A stretch of DNA of 64,000 nt. It comes from Terrabacter sp. Root181. Lineage in GTDB: Bacteria; Actinomycetota; Actinomycetes; Actinomycetales; Dermatophilaceae. The stretch lies in assembly GCF_001428505.1 (NCBI RefSeq), contig NZ_LMHU01000001.1, forward strand, positions 828,891-892,890. The letters run 5' to 3'. The translations under genes were made by a program, and so were the position numbers. This document shows positions 52,534 through 60,560 of this stretch, one piece after another; position 1 is the first letter of the stretch; each line of letters begins with the position of its first letter. A model generated the notes under the pieces. It made no database searches. It was not told the origin of the DNA and saw only the letters and a program-made list of their open reading frames with translations.

Positions 52534-52923
52534 TCAGGCCGGGTGGCGCTTGGCCGGGCGGGCCAGCTGCGGGGTCACCGATCGACCGCGCAGCAGCAGG
52601 AGGCCGCCCACGACGATGCAGACGACCTCGGCCACGGCCGCCGTCCAGACCGATCCGCCCGCCCAGACGGTGTGCACGCCGAGCAGCCCGACGGTGGAGG
52701 CGATGATGAAGGCCCCGAGCGTCGCGGCCCCGAAACCGGCGGTGAGGAAGGCGGGCACCCAGTGCTCCCAGCGGAGCAGCAGGATCGCGATGACCACACC
52801 GGCGACGACGTTGATGAGGAACATCGGCCCAACGGTCTGGTTGCGCACCCCGTCGAACCACAGGTAGAGGTGCACTCCGGCGGAGACGAGCAACGCCACC
52901 GCTCCCACGCCTCGGAGTCTCAT
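52534..52923 (-). CDS. Small four-span membrane protein (129 aa)
   Basis: Four predicted helices: GAVALLVSAGVHLYLWF, MFLINVVAGVVIAILLL, AFLTAGFGAATLGAFIIAS and AAVAEVVCIVVGGLLLL, with a basic tail. The pattern HLYLWFDGVRNQTVGPMFLIN recurs in actinobacterial proteins of unknown role. It is upstream of the larger membrane gene on the same strand and may share its transcript. Confidence 0.7.
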   Translation of the reverse strand: MRLRGVGAVALLVSAGVHLYLWFDGVRNQTVGPMFLINVVAGVVIAILLLRWEHWVPAFLTAGFGAATLGAFIIASTVGLLGVHTVWAGGSVWTAAVAEVVCIVVGGLLLLRGRSVTPQLARPAKRHPA

Positions 52924-53019
52924 GATGCGCTCCTGTCGTCCGGGTCGCGCCGCGGCGTCCCGTTGGCGTCGCGGTGTTGGACTCCCTTCCCCTGAAGACG
53001 TCTCGACGGGGGGAGAGGT

Positions 53020-54726
53020 TCAGCCTCCGGCGCCGGGCCCGTAGGCGGTGAGGAAACGGTCGCGGAAGCGGTCCATCGGCCAGACCGGCGCGGTGGGGCC
53101 GGGCCGCAGCCCGTCCTGCCAGCCCCACCTGGAGATGCGGTCGAGCACGGCCGGGTCCCGGGAGACGATGCTGACGGGCACGTCGTGCCCGGCGTGGTCA
53201 CCGGAGACGATGCTGACCGGCTGGTGGTCGCCCAGCACGACGACGACGAGGTCGTCGTCGTGGGTCCCGCGCAGGAACGACACGACGCTGTCGAGGGAGT
53301 AGGCGACGGTCTGGCCGTATGCCGTCCGCACCCCGGCGGTGCTGCTCCACACGGCGTCGCGTGGCCGGGCCTGTCCGGCTTGGGCGAGGAAGGTGGAGCC
53401 GTCGCCGACGGCGGCCCAGTCGACGAGCCGGGGCAGCGGGGCCCACGGGACGTGGCTCGTCACGAGGTCGATCTCGGCCATGACGGGAGGGCGGCCGCCC
53501 GGTGGGCGACTCTCGAGCTCCAGCCGGTCGAAGGCCGACAGGGTGTACTGGTCGGGCATGGGTGCGTAGCCGAAGCCCGGCCCGGCATAGCCCAGGGTGC
53601 GCGCGTCGTAGACGGCGTCGTAGCCGTAGAAGGCCTTGCCCTCGGGCCAGTCGTGGCGGTTGGCCGGGATGACGTCGACGGTGCGCCAACCGGCGCGTGA
53701 GAAGGCCTCGGCCAGGGTGAGGCGTCGGGAGGCCGACGTGGCGGTGTCGAGCAGCTGGTCGTAGCGCTGCTGGCTGCTCACCCAGAGGCCCGACTGGAGG
53801 GTCGAGTGGGCGAGCCAGCTGATCCCGCCGAACGTCGGGGACGTGAGCCAGGCGCTGCGCGTCGTGTAGCCGGAGGCCTCGAGCCCGCTCGTCCCGGCTG
53901 CGAGCGCCCTTGCCACGTCAGGGCTCTCGTCGACGGCGACCTTGCCGTAGCTCTCGACGAAGACGACGACGACGTCCTTGCCGCGCAGCGCGGTCAGCAG
54001 GTCGCCCGGAGGGGTGTCGTGGAACGGGTCGACGGCGATCTGGGCGGCGAAGACGTCCTGGTCGTGCAGGCCGTCGCGCACGGACGTGATCTCGCGGGCG
54101 GCGAGGGCCACGGTGCTCGACGAGGCCACGGGCAGGTCGGTGGTGGCACCGAGTCCCAAAGAGGCGCAGACGAGCCAGGCGACGGTCGCGGCCCCGAGGG
54201 CTCGCAGCGCGCCCGTGCGGTGCCGGTCGACGAGCAGCCCGACCCGTCGCACGGCCAGCGGGGTCAGGGCGACCAGCGCGATCAGGACCAGCCCGGCCGC
54301 GACGGCGGCCAGCACCGCGGTCACGGGACCGGTCGACTCGCCGAGGAGGTCGGTGGCGGAGCCGGCGTAGCGCCAGTCGGTCAGCGGGTTGAACGCCCGG
54401 TAGAGCGTGGCGAGGAAGGCCGCGTCGAGGACCCGCACGACGAGGAGTACTCCGAGGACGAGCCCGACGACGATCGCGAACCACCGCGCGGCGGTTCCGC
54501 GCAGGGCGAGGAGTACGGCGACGAGGAGCAGGGCCTCGACGGGGACACGCAGGAGCGCGAGCGGCGTCGGCGTCCAGCCCACCGCCGGGTTCGGTGCCAC
54601 GAGCGCCACCCACACGAGCAGGACCGCGAGCCCGGTCAGGGCGTGGCCGGCCGCTCGTCGCGTCGTCGCGCGACTGATGCGCGGGGTGGGCGCCGTGTGC
54701 GTCGTGCGCGTCGTCGGCGCGGTCAC
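53020..54726 (-). CDS. Membrane sulfatase/alkaline-phosphatase-fold enzyme, LtaS-like layout (568 aa)
   Basis: About five spans in the first 230 residues (LTGLAVLLVWVALVAPN, LLLVAVLLALRG, FAIVVGLVLGVLLVVRVL, AVLAAVAAGLVLIALVAL) anchor an outward catalytic domain. VVVVFVESYGK carries the first metal ligand, LTSPTFGGISWLAHST the probable nucleophile region and VVVLGDHQPV another metal pair. Such enzymes move phospho-alcohol groups (lipoteichoic acid synthase, phosphoethanolamine transferases) or cut sulfates. GTG start overlaps the CDP-alcohol gene stop, so both act on the same lipid, I infer. Confidence 0.8.
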   Translation of the reverse strand: MTAPTTRTTHTAPTPRISRATTRRAAGHALTGLAVLLVWVALVAPNPAVGWTPTPLALLRVPVEALLLVAVLLALRGTAARWFAIVVGLVLGVLLVVRVLDAAFLATLYRAFNPLTDWRYAGSATDLLGESTGPVTAVLAAVAAGLVLIALVALTPLAVRRVGLLVDRHRTGALRALGAATVAWLVCASLGLGATTDLPVASSSTVALAAREITSVRDGLHDQDVFAAQIAVDPFHDTPPGDLLTALRGKDVVVVFVESYGKVAVDESPDVARALAAGTSGLEASGYTTRSAWLTSPTFGGISWLAHSTLQSGLWVSSQQRYDQLLDTATSASRRLTLAEAFSRAGWRTVDVIPANRHDWPEGKAFYGYDAVYDARTLGYAGPGFGYAPMPDQYTLSAFDRLELESRPPGGRPPVMAEIDLVTSHVPWAPLPRLVDWAAVGDGSTFLAQAGQARPRDAVWSSTAGVRTAYGQTVAYSLDSVVSFLRGTHDDDLVVVVLGDHQPVSIVSGDHAGHDVPVSIVSRDPAVLDRISRWGWQDGLRPGPTAPVWPMDRFRDRFLTAYGPGAGG

Positions 54727-55544
54727 GGCAGCACGCGCGCGTCGACGGCGCTCGGCCCGACGCCCGGCCAGGCAGCGAGGGTCTCGACCTCCGTCGGCCG
54801 GGGCAGCGACAGCCGCCGCAGCGTCACGATCTCGGTGCCGAACGAGACGGCGAGCAGTCCCAGCCCGGTGCCGACAGCGAGCGAGGCGACGGCCGCCGGG
54901 AGGATGCCGGCAGCGGCCACCGTGAGCACGATGCCCTGGTAGGCCGCGACGACCTTGCGCCAGAGCAGCGCCGGGACCTGCCCACGCAGCCACGGCGCCC
55001 AGCGCGCGGCGAGGGCGACGAGCAGCAGGAGGTAACGGGCCGCCCCGACGCCCATCACCCACCACCCGAGGTCCCGCGCGACGTATGCGCTGAGGACGAG
55101 GATGAGGAAGGCGTCGGTCTCCATGTCGAAGCGGGCTCCGAGGGGGTGCACGGTGCCGGTGCGGCGCGCGACGCGGCCGTCCACGGCGTCGAGGACGAGG
55201 GCGACCGCGGCCAGGGCCACCAGGACGCCGGTGGTCTCGTGGGTGCCGGCGGGTTGAGCGACGGTGTCCGCGACCAGAGCCGCGACGCCGCACACGAGGA
55301 CCGCCCGAGACAGGGTGACCCGGTCGGCGGGCAGGAGGCGAGGACGCGAGGCGCGGACGAGCCCGGCACCGAGCAGGACGCACAGCGCCACGCCGCACGC
55401 CAGGCCGACGGCCCAGCCGACGGCACCCAAATCGCCGCCCCGGTCCAGGACGGCGAGCAGGGTCAGCACGCCGACGAGCCCGAGGAACGGGCCGTGAGGG
55501 GTCACGTGACGCACTGCGCCTCCACCGTGCTTGAGAGGTTTCAT
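54723..55544 (-). CDS. CDP-alcohol phosphatidyltransferase-family membrane protein (273 aa)
   Basis: Transfers a phospho-group from a CDP-linked lipid or alcohol to an acceptor. The full family motif is present: D-x2-DG-x2-AR-x8-G-x3-D-x3-D within LDAVDGRVARRTG and HPLGARFDMETD (about residues 117-143). Six or more spans surround it. The acceptor is unknown (glycerol phosphate, inositol or a special head group). First of a two-gene minus unit, 53 bases from the divergent dehydrogenase gene of the same locus. Confidence 0.88.
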   Translation of the reverse strand: MKPLKHGGGAVRHVTPHGPFLGLVGVLTLLAVLDRGGDLGAVGWAVGLACGVALCVLLGAGLVRASRPRLLPADRVTLSRAVLVCGVAALVADTVAQPAGTHETTGVLVALAAVALVLDAVDGRVARRTGTVHPLGARFDMETDAFLILVLSAYVARDLGWWVMGVGAARYLLLLVALAARWAPWLRGQVPALLWRKVVAAYQGIVLTVAAAGILPAAVASLAVGTGLGLLAVSFGTEIVTLRRLSLPRPTEVETLAAWPGVGPSAVDARVLP

Positions 55545-55597
55545 CCAAGGACGCCGTCGTCACCGTCGGAGTTCACGGACAGCCCTAGTCTGGTCGC

Positions 55598-56590
55598 GTG
55601 TCCACCGATGCGCGGGCGTTCTGGGTGGTCGAGCCCGGCAGGGGCGAGATCCGGCCGGTCACCGTGCCCGCACCCGGTTCCGGCGAGGTGCTCGTGCGGG
55701 CGCTGCACTCGGGGGTGAGCCGTGGCACCGAGACCATCGTCTTCCGTGGCGCCGTGCCCGAGGACCAGTACGCCGTCATGCGCGCCCCGCACCAGGAGGG
55801 CGACTTCCCCGGTCCGGTGAAGTACGGCTACCTCGGTGTCGGCGTCGTCGACGAGGGGCCTTCGGCGCTCCTCGGGCGGACGGTCTTCTGCCTGCACCCG
55901 CACCAGACGGCATACGTCGTGCCGGTCGAGTCGGTGGTCGTCGTGCCCGACGACGTGCCGGCACGGCGGGCCGTGCTCGCGGGCACGGTCGAGACGGCCG
56001 TCAACGCGCTCTGGGACGCCGCCCCCCGAATCGGTGACCGGGTGGCCGTCGTCGGGGCGGGGATGGTCGGATGCTGCGTCGCGCGCCTGCTCGCCGCGAT
56101 CCCCGGCTGCCGGGTGACCCTCGTCGACGTGGACCCGGCCCGCGAGCCGGTGGCCGCGCGTCTCGGTGTCGCCTTCGCGCGACCCGACGACCTCGCGGAC
56201 GCGCACGGAGACCACGACCTCGTCGTCCACACCAGCGCGACGGGCGCGGGGCTCCAGCTCTCGCTCGACCTCCTCGCGCCGGAGGCGACCGTGCTCGACC
56301 TCAGCTGGTACGGCGACACGCGGGTCGGGCTGTCGCTCGGTGGGTCGTTCCACTCGTCGCGGCTCCGCATCCGTGCCAGTCAGGTCGGTTCCGTTGCGGC
56401 AGCGCGGCGCTCGCGCTACTCGTATGCCGAGCGCCTGACGCTCGCCGTCGGCCTCCTGCGCGATCCCGCCTTCGATGCCCTGCTGACCGGTGACTCGCCG
56501 TTCGAGGAGCTGCCCGCCCTCATGCCTCGTCTCGCGGACGGCACCCTGCCGGCCATCTGCCACACCATCTCCTACCGACCCACCGACTGA
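55598..56590 (+). CDS. Medium-chain dehydrogenase/reductase, BchC-like, zinc-independent (330 aa)
   Basis: Alcohol-dehydrogenase fold: VLVRALHSGVSRGTETIVFRG and KYGYLGVGVV in the first domain, VAVVGAGMVGCCVARLLAAIPG then TLVDVD as the NAD site. The usual catalytic zinc Cys and His ligands are not evident. Nearest in pattern to the bacteriochlorophyllide dehydrogenase BchC and related enzymes of biosynthetic clusters. TAGTCT six bases before GTG 55598 suggests a leaderless start of the whole plus-strand operon (to 60506). Confidence 0.8.
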   Translation: MSTDARAFWVVEPGRGEIRPVTVPAPGSGEVLVRALHSGVSRGTETIVFRGAVPEDQYAVMRAPHQEGDFPGPVKYGYLGVGVVDEGPSALLGRTVFCLHPHQTAYVVPVESVVVVPDDVPARRAVLAGTVETAVNALWDAAPRIGDRVAVVGAGMVGCCVARLLAAIPGCRVTLVDVDPAREPVAARLGVAFARPDDLADAHGDHDLVVHTSATGAGLQLSLDLLAPEATVLDLSWYGDTRVGLSLGGSFHSSRLRIRASQVGSVAAARRSRYSYAERLTLAVGLLRDPAFDALLTGDSPFEELPALMPRLADGTLPAICHTISYRPTD

Positions 56591-56602
56591 AGCGGGGAGC
56601 CG

Positions 56603-57001
56603 ATGTTCAGCGTGACCGTCCGGGACCACATGATGATCGCGCACAGCTTCCGCGGGGAGGTGTTCGGCCCGGCCCAGCGGCTGCACGGGGCGACGTTCGT
56701 CGTCGACGTGACCTTCCGTGGACCCGAGCTCGACCGCGATGACATCCTCGTCGACATCGGCCTGGCGACCCGGCACGTCCGCGAGGTCGTCGGTGCCCTC
56801 GGCTACCGCAACCTCGACGACGATCCGGACTTCGCGGGCGTCAACACCTCGACCGAGGTGCTGGCCCGCACGATCGCCGAGCGGGTCGCGGACCGGGTGC
56901 GCGCCGGCGACCTCGGCGGCGCCACCGACCAGGTGACCGGGCTCGTCGTGACGCTCCACGAGTCGCACGTCGCGTGGGCGAGCTACGAGTGCGACCTCTG
57001 A
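56603..57001 (+). CDS. 6-pyruvoyl-tetrahydropterin synthase/QueD-fold protein with altered active site (132 aa)
   Basis: Fold markers: [28 protein letters not shown], then [15 protein letters not shown] and [16 protein letters not shown] and QueD enzymes use a zinc held by three His and a catalytic Cys. Here the LHGH pattern reads LHGA (Ala30) and no Cys lies before it; the only Cys is third from the end. So it probably does not do the standard reaction. It may bind a pterin or carry a new activity. Lies 12 bases after the dehydrogenase. Confidence 0.82.
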   Translation: MFSVTVRDHMMIAHSFRGEVFGPAQRLHGATFVVDVTFRGPELDRDDILVDIGLATRHVREVVGALGYRNLDDDPDFAGVNTSTEVLARTIAERVADRVRAGDLGGATDQVTGLVVTLHESHVAWASYECDL

Positions 57002-58050
57002 GCGAGGTCCACGCGGTCGTCCCGGACGGGATCGACGACCCCACCCGCCCGAGCGGGGGAAACACCTACGACCGCAGGGTGATCGACGGGTTGAGGACCG
57101 CGGGCCGGGTGGTGACCGAGCATGCGGTGCCCGGAGCCTGGCCGCGACCGGACGCGGCGGCTCTGGCGCGTCTGGCCGAGGTCGTCGATGCGGTCCCCGC
57201 GGACGCCGTGCTGCTCGTCGACGGTCTCGTCGCGTGCGCCGCCGACGAGGTCCTCGTGCCGGCGGCGGACCGCGTCCGTCTCGTCGTGCTCGTGCACCTG
57301 CCGCTCGGGTCGGCCGACGCCGCAGCGGCCGCGGGGGAGCAGCGGGTGCTCTCGGTGGCGACGGCCGTCGTCACGACGAGTGCCTGGACGCGAGACGTGC
57401 TGCTCGACGCGTACGCCCTCCCTCCCGGGCTCGTGCACGTCGCCCGACCCGGGGTCGACCGTGCGCCCCTGGCCGCGGGCTCGCGCGACGGCGGGCGCCT
57501 GTTGTGCGTCGGTGCCGTGACCGCGCTCAAGGGGCAGGCCGAGCTCGTGGTGGCGCTCGCCCTCGTGCGCGACCTGACGTGGTCGTGCGTCCTGGCCGGC
57601 GCACTCACGCGTGAGCCGGCGCTCGTCCACGGACTGCGTCGACGGCTCGCGGCGTCGGGGCTCACCGATCGCGTGCGCCTCGTGGGCCCCCTCGGTGGCG
57701 CGGACCTCGAGGAGGCGTATGCCGCCGCCGACCTCCTCGTGCTGCCCTCCCTCGTCGAGACGTACGGGATGGTCGTGACCGAGGCCCTCGCTCGTGGTGT
57801 CCCGGTGCTGGCCTCTCACGTCGGCGGGGTGTCCGAGGCGCTCGGGGAGGCCGGCGACGGCCCGCCGGGCCTGCTCGTGCCGGCCGGTCGTCCCGGCGCG
57901 CTGGCGGCCGCCCTCCGGTCCTGGCTGACCGACGGCGACCTGCGTGAGCGGTTGCGACGACGGGCGGTCGCGCGATGCGAGACCCTTGTGCCGTGGTCGG
58001 ACACGGTGGACCACGTCTCGGCCGTGCTCGACGGGGTACGGGCCGGCTGA
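56989..58050 (+). CDS. Glycosyltransferase family 4 (GT-B fold, about 353 aa)
   Basis: Retaining GT-B enzyme: [21 protein letters not shown] at the acceptor-side N-terminus, [21 protein letters not shown] (start of the donor domain), and [31 protein letters not shown] (donor sugar site). GTG 56989 overlaps the PTPS gene by 13 bases; CTG 56998, overlapping as CTGA, is the alternative. It presumably adds a sugar to the product of this locus, lipid or pterin-like; the acceptor is unknown. Confidence 0.85.
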   Translation: MRPLSEVHAVVPDGIDDPTRPSGGNTYDRRVIDGLRTAGRVVTEHAVPGAWPRPDAAALARLAEVVDAVPADAVLLVDGLVACAADEVLVPAADRVRLVVLVHLPLGSADAAAAAGEQRVLSVATAVVTTSAWTRDVLLDAYALPPGLVHVARPGVDRAPLAAGSRDGGRLLCVGAVTALKGQAELVVALALVRDLTWSCVLAGALTREPALVHGLRRRLAASGLTDRVRLVGPLGGADLEEAYAAADLLVLPSLVETYGMVVTEALARGVPVLASHVGGVSEALGEAGDGPPGLLVPAGRPGALAAALRSWLTDGDLRERLRRRAVARCETLVPWSDTVDHVSAVLDGVRAG

Positions 58051-58133
58051 ACCCGATCGTCGACACGGACGTCGTCACCATCAGGGGGTCCCGGGCAGAC
58101 CCCCGGCAGACCCGGGCAGAAAGGGCGGAGGAG

Positions 58134-59144
58134 ATGCGACCCGACCGATCCTGGCTGCGCCCCGTCGCGGGGCTCGCGATCCTCGGTGTCCTCGTATGGC
58201 GCATCGGTGGCGAGGCCTTCGTCGACGGACTGCGCCATGTCGACGCGTGGTCGGTCGCCGCCGCGGCTGCGATCGCGGTCGTGACGACCGTGTGCGGGGC
58301 CTGGCGGTGGGTCCTCGTTTCGCGGGGGCTCGGGACCGAGCTGTCCCTGCGCTCGGCCGTCGCAGCGTGCTACCGGTCGCAGTTCCTCAACGTGACCCTC
58401 CCCGGCGGGGTGCTCGGCGACGTGCACCGCGGTGTGCGCCACGGCCGCCGGGGCGGCGACCTGGGCCGCGGGCTGCGGTCCGTCGTGTGGGAGCGGGCGG
58501 CGGGTCAGGTCGTCCTCGTCGTGCTGACCGTCGGTGCCGTGCTGCTCCTGCCGTCGCCGGTGTCGTCGCTGCCGGAGGGCGAATCGCCTCTTCCGACAGT
58601 GCTTCTCGTCGCTGCCGCACTAGCGGTCGTCGCCGCCCTGGCCGTCGTGGTGGCGCGAGGGCGCCGTGTGTCGGGGAAGCGCCCGACGGTTCGAGTCGCT
58701 CGCGACGCGCGGGTCCCGCGGGTCTCGCGGGCCGGGCAGGTCGCGGTGGCCGACCTGCGAGCGGGACTGCTGGGACGGCATACGTGGCCGGGAGTCGTCG
58801 CGGTCTCCACGGTCGTCGTCGTCGGACACGTGGCGACCTTCGTGCTCGCAGCCAGGAGCGCCGGGGTCACCGCGTCGGTGGGCGACCTGGTGCCGCTTGC
58901 ACTCGTGGTGCTCGTCGCGATGGCCGTGCCCCTCAACGTCGCCGGGTGGGGACCCCGTGAAGGGGTCGCGGCGTGGGCGTTCGGGGTCGCCGGCCTCGGG
59001 GTCGCCGGGGGAGTGGGGACCGCCGTCGTCTACGGCGTCATGTCGTTCGTCGCCGCCCTCCCCGGCGCGGCGCTGCTCGTCACCTCGCGGCGCGAGACCC
59101 ACCGCGCCACGGGCGTCGCTGCGGAAGGAGCTGTCAGTGGCTGA
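58134..59144 (+). CDS. Flippase-like membrane protein, lysylphosphatidylglycerol-synthase TM region family (336 aa)
   Basis: Seven or eight spans. FLNVTLPGGVLGDVHRGVR and VWERAAGQVVLVVL are the hallmarks of the UPF0104/AglD-like group, which includes MprF flippase regions and proteins proposed to move glycolipids. MAVPLNVAGWGPREGVAAWAF is another signature. No synthase domain is attached. GGAGGAG is directly before ATG 58134; three imperfect 10-11 bp repeats (58091-58121) lie in the leader. It may flip the lipid built by the neighbouring enzymes. Confidence 0.82.
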   Translation: MRPDRSWLRPVAGLAILGVLVWRIGGEAFVDGLRHVDAWSVAAAAAIAVVTTVCGAWRWVLVSRGLGTELSLRSAVAACYRSQFLNVTLPGGVLGDVHRGVRHGRRGGDLGRGLRSVVWERAAGQVVLVVLTVGAVLLLPSPVSSLPEGESPLPTVLLVAAALAVVAALAVVVARGRRVSGKRPTVRVARDARVPRVSRAGQVAVADLRAGLLGRHTWPGVVAVSTVVVVGHVATFVLAARSAGVTASVGDLVPLALVVLVAMAVPLNVAGWGPREGVAAWAFGVAGLGVAGGVGTAVVYGVMSFVAALPGAALLVTSRRETHRATGVAAEGAVSG

Positions 59145-59832
59145 CCGTCCGTACACCCTGCTCAGCTGCGGCATGTCGATCGACGGCTACCTCAGTGCCG
59201 GCACCTCGACCCGCCTCATGCTGTCCAACGACGCCGACTTCGACCGCGTCGACGGCGAGCGGGCCGCCAGCGACGCGATCCTCGTGGGCGCGAGCACGAT
59301 CCGCCACGACAACCCGCGCCTGCTCGTCCGCTCGGCCGAGCGCCGCGCCGCGCGCGTGGCCCGCGGGCTCACCCCGTCGCCCACGAAGGTGACGGTTACG
59401 AGGCGTGCCGAGCTCGACTGTGCCGCAAGCTTCTTCGCGGCCGACGGTGCCGACAAGCTCGTCTACTGCCCGACCGACGTGGTGCCCGAGGCCCGCGAGC
59501 GGCTCGGCGCCGCAGCGGCCGTCGTCGACGCCGGCCGTCCGGCGACGATGCGCCGGGTCTGCGAGGACCTCGGCGACCGCGGCGTGCAGCGGCTCATGGT
59601 CGAGGGCGGTGGGACCGTGCACACCCAGCTGCTCACCGACGACCTCGCCGACGAGCTCCAGCTCGTCGTGGCGCCCTTCTTCGTCGGGGACTCGGCCGCG
59701 TGCCGGTTCGTCGGGGACGGGCGCTATCCGTGGAACGCCGGCCGTCGCGCGACCCTCGCCGAGGTGCGCCAGATCGGCGACGTGGTCCTGCTGAGGTATG
59801 CGTTGTCGCCGCGTTTCCGGGAGGGCGCATGA
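59137..59832 (+). CDS. RibD C-terminal-type pyrimidine/pterin reductase (231 aa)
   Basis: NADPH-dependent reductase with the DHFR-like fold: LLSCGMSIDGYLSAG, SDAILVGASTIRHDNPRLLVR, then RLMVEGGGTVHTQLL and FVGDSAACRF. In riboflavin synthesis this domain reduces the ribose side chain of the deaminated pyrimidine. Here the deaminase half of RibD is absent, so it works alone on a GTP cyclohydrolase product. GTG 59137 overlaps the preceding gene by 8 bases; stop overlaps the cyclohydrolase gene (ATGA). Confidence 0.88.
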   Translation: MADRPYTLLSCGMSIDGYLSAGTSTRLMLSNDADFDRVDGERAASDAILVGASTIRHDNPRLLVRSAERRAARVARGLTPSPTKVTVTRRAELDCAASFFAADGADKLVYCPTDVVPEARERLGAAAAVVDAGRPATMRRVCEDLGDRGVQRLMVEGGGTVHTQLLTDDLADELQLVVAPFFVGDSAACRFVGDGRYPWNAGRRATLAEVRQIGDVVLLRYALSPRFREGA

Positions 59833-60506
59833 CCTCCGCGGCGCCGGACCCCACCCCGGCGACACCTCCCCCGGCCCGGATCCGCACCCACGTGCTCGTG
59901 CCGGTCGGGTTCGCCGACGGCTTCGAGACGACGGCGCGCGTCTTCACCTTCGACGGCCTCGCCGACGGGCGCGAGCACCTCGCGCTGGGTCTCGGCGACC
60001 GCGCCGCGTCCCCGGGCGCCGGCGCGTGTGACCGCGACCCGACGCCCACGCGGCTGCACAGCGAGTGCCTGACCGGCGACGTCTTCGGCAGCCGGCGGTG
60101 TGACTGCGGCGCCCAGCTGCGCGAGTCCGTCGAGCGCCTCGACGCAAGCGGTGGGTTCCTGCTCTACCTGCGGCAGGAGGGGCGCGGCATCGGCCTCTAT
60201 CCCAAGCTCGACGCGTACGTGCTCCAGGACGCGGGGCTCGACACCTACGAGGCGAACGTCGCGCTCGGCTACGGCGAGGACGAGCGGGACTACACCGTGG
60301 CCGCCCAGATGCTCGGCGCGCTCGGGGTCAGCCGGGTCGCCCTGCTCAGCAACAACCCCGACAAGGCCGAGCAGCTGCGGGCCCTCGGGGTCACGGTGGT
60401 CCGCCGCGTGCCGACGGGGGTCCACCTCTCCGACGCGAACGCCCACTACCTCGCGACGAAGGTCGTGCGCGGCGCGCACACCCTCGACCTGCGCGTCCAG
60501 CCCTGA
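59829..60506 (+). CDS. ribA: GTP cyclohydrolase II (225 aa)
   Basis: Opens the imidazole ring of GTP and releases pyrophosphate, giving the 2,5-diaminopyrimidine. Zinc ligands Cys80, Cys91 and Cys93 (C-x10-C-x-C) are intact, LLYLRQEGRGIGL supplies the catalytic Tyr and Arg, and LLSNNPDK the distal part. No DHBP synthase domain is fused. As other riboflavin genes are missing, this is more likely a paralogue for a special product. About 25 extra N-terminal residues are Pro/Ala-rich. Last gene of the plus-strand operon. Confidence 0.9.
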   Translation: MTSAAPDPTPATPPPARIRTHVLVPVGFADGFETTARVFTFDGLADGREHLALGLGDRAASPGAGACDRDPTPTRLHSECLTGDVFGSRRCDCGAQLRESVERLDASGGFLLYLRQEGRGIGLYPKLDAYVLQDAGLDTYEANVALGYGEDERDYTVAAQMLGALGVSRVALLSNNPDKAEQLRALGVTVVRRVPTGVHLSDANAHYLATKVVRGAHTLDLRVQP

Positions 60507-60560
60507 TTGACCGCGGCGCCCGGCGGTGCATCATGGGTCAGTGGACGACGGGACTTTCGG

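Noticed and set aside
58091-58121. Three 10-11 bp C/G-rich repeats before the flippase-like gene, as regulatory iterons
   Set aside because: Imperfect, very GC-rich and too short to separate from chance slippage; mentioned only in the gene entry.
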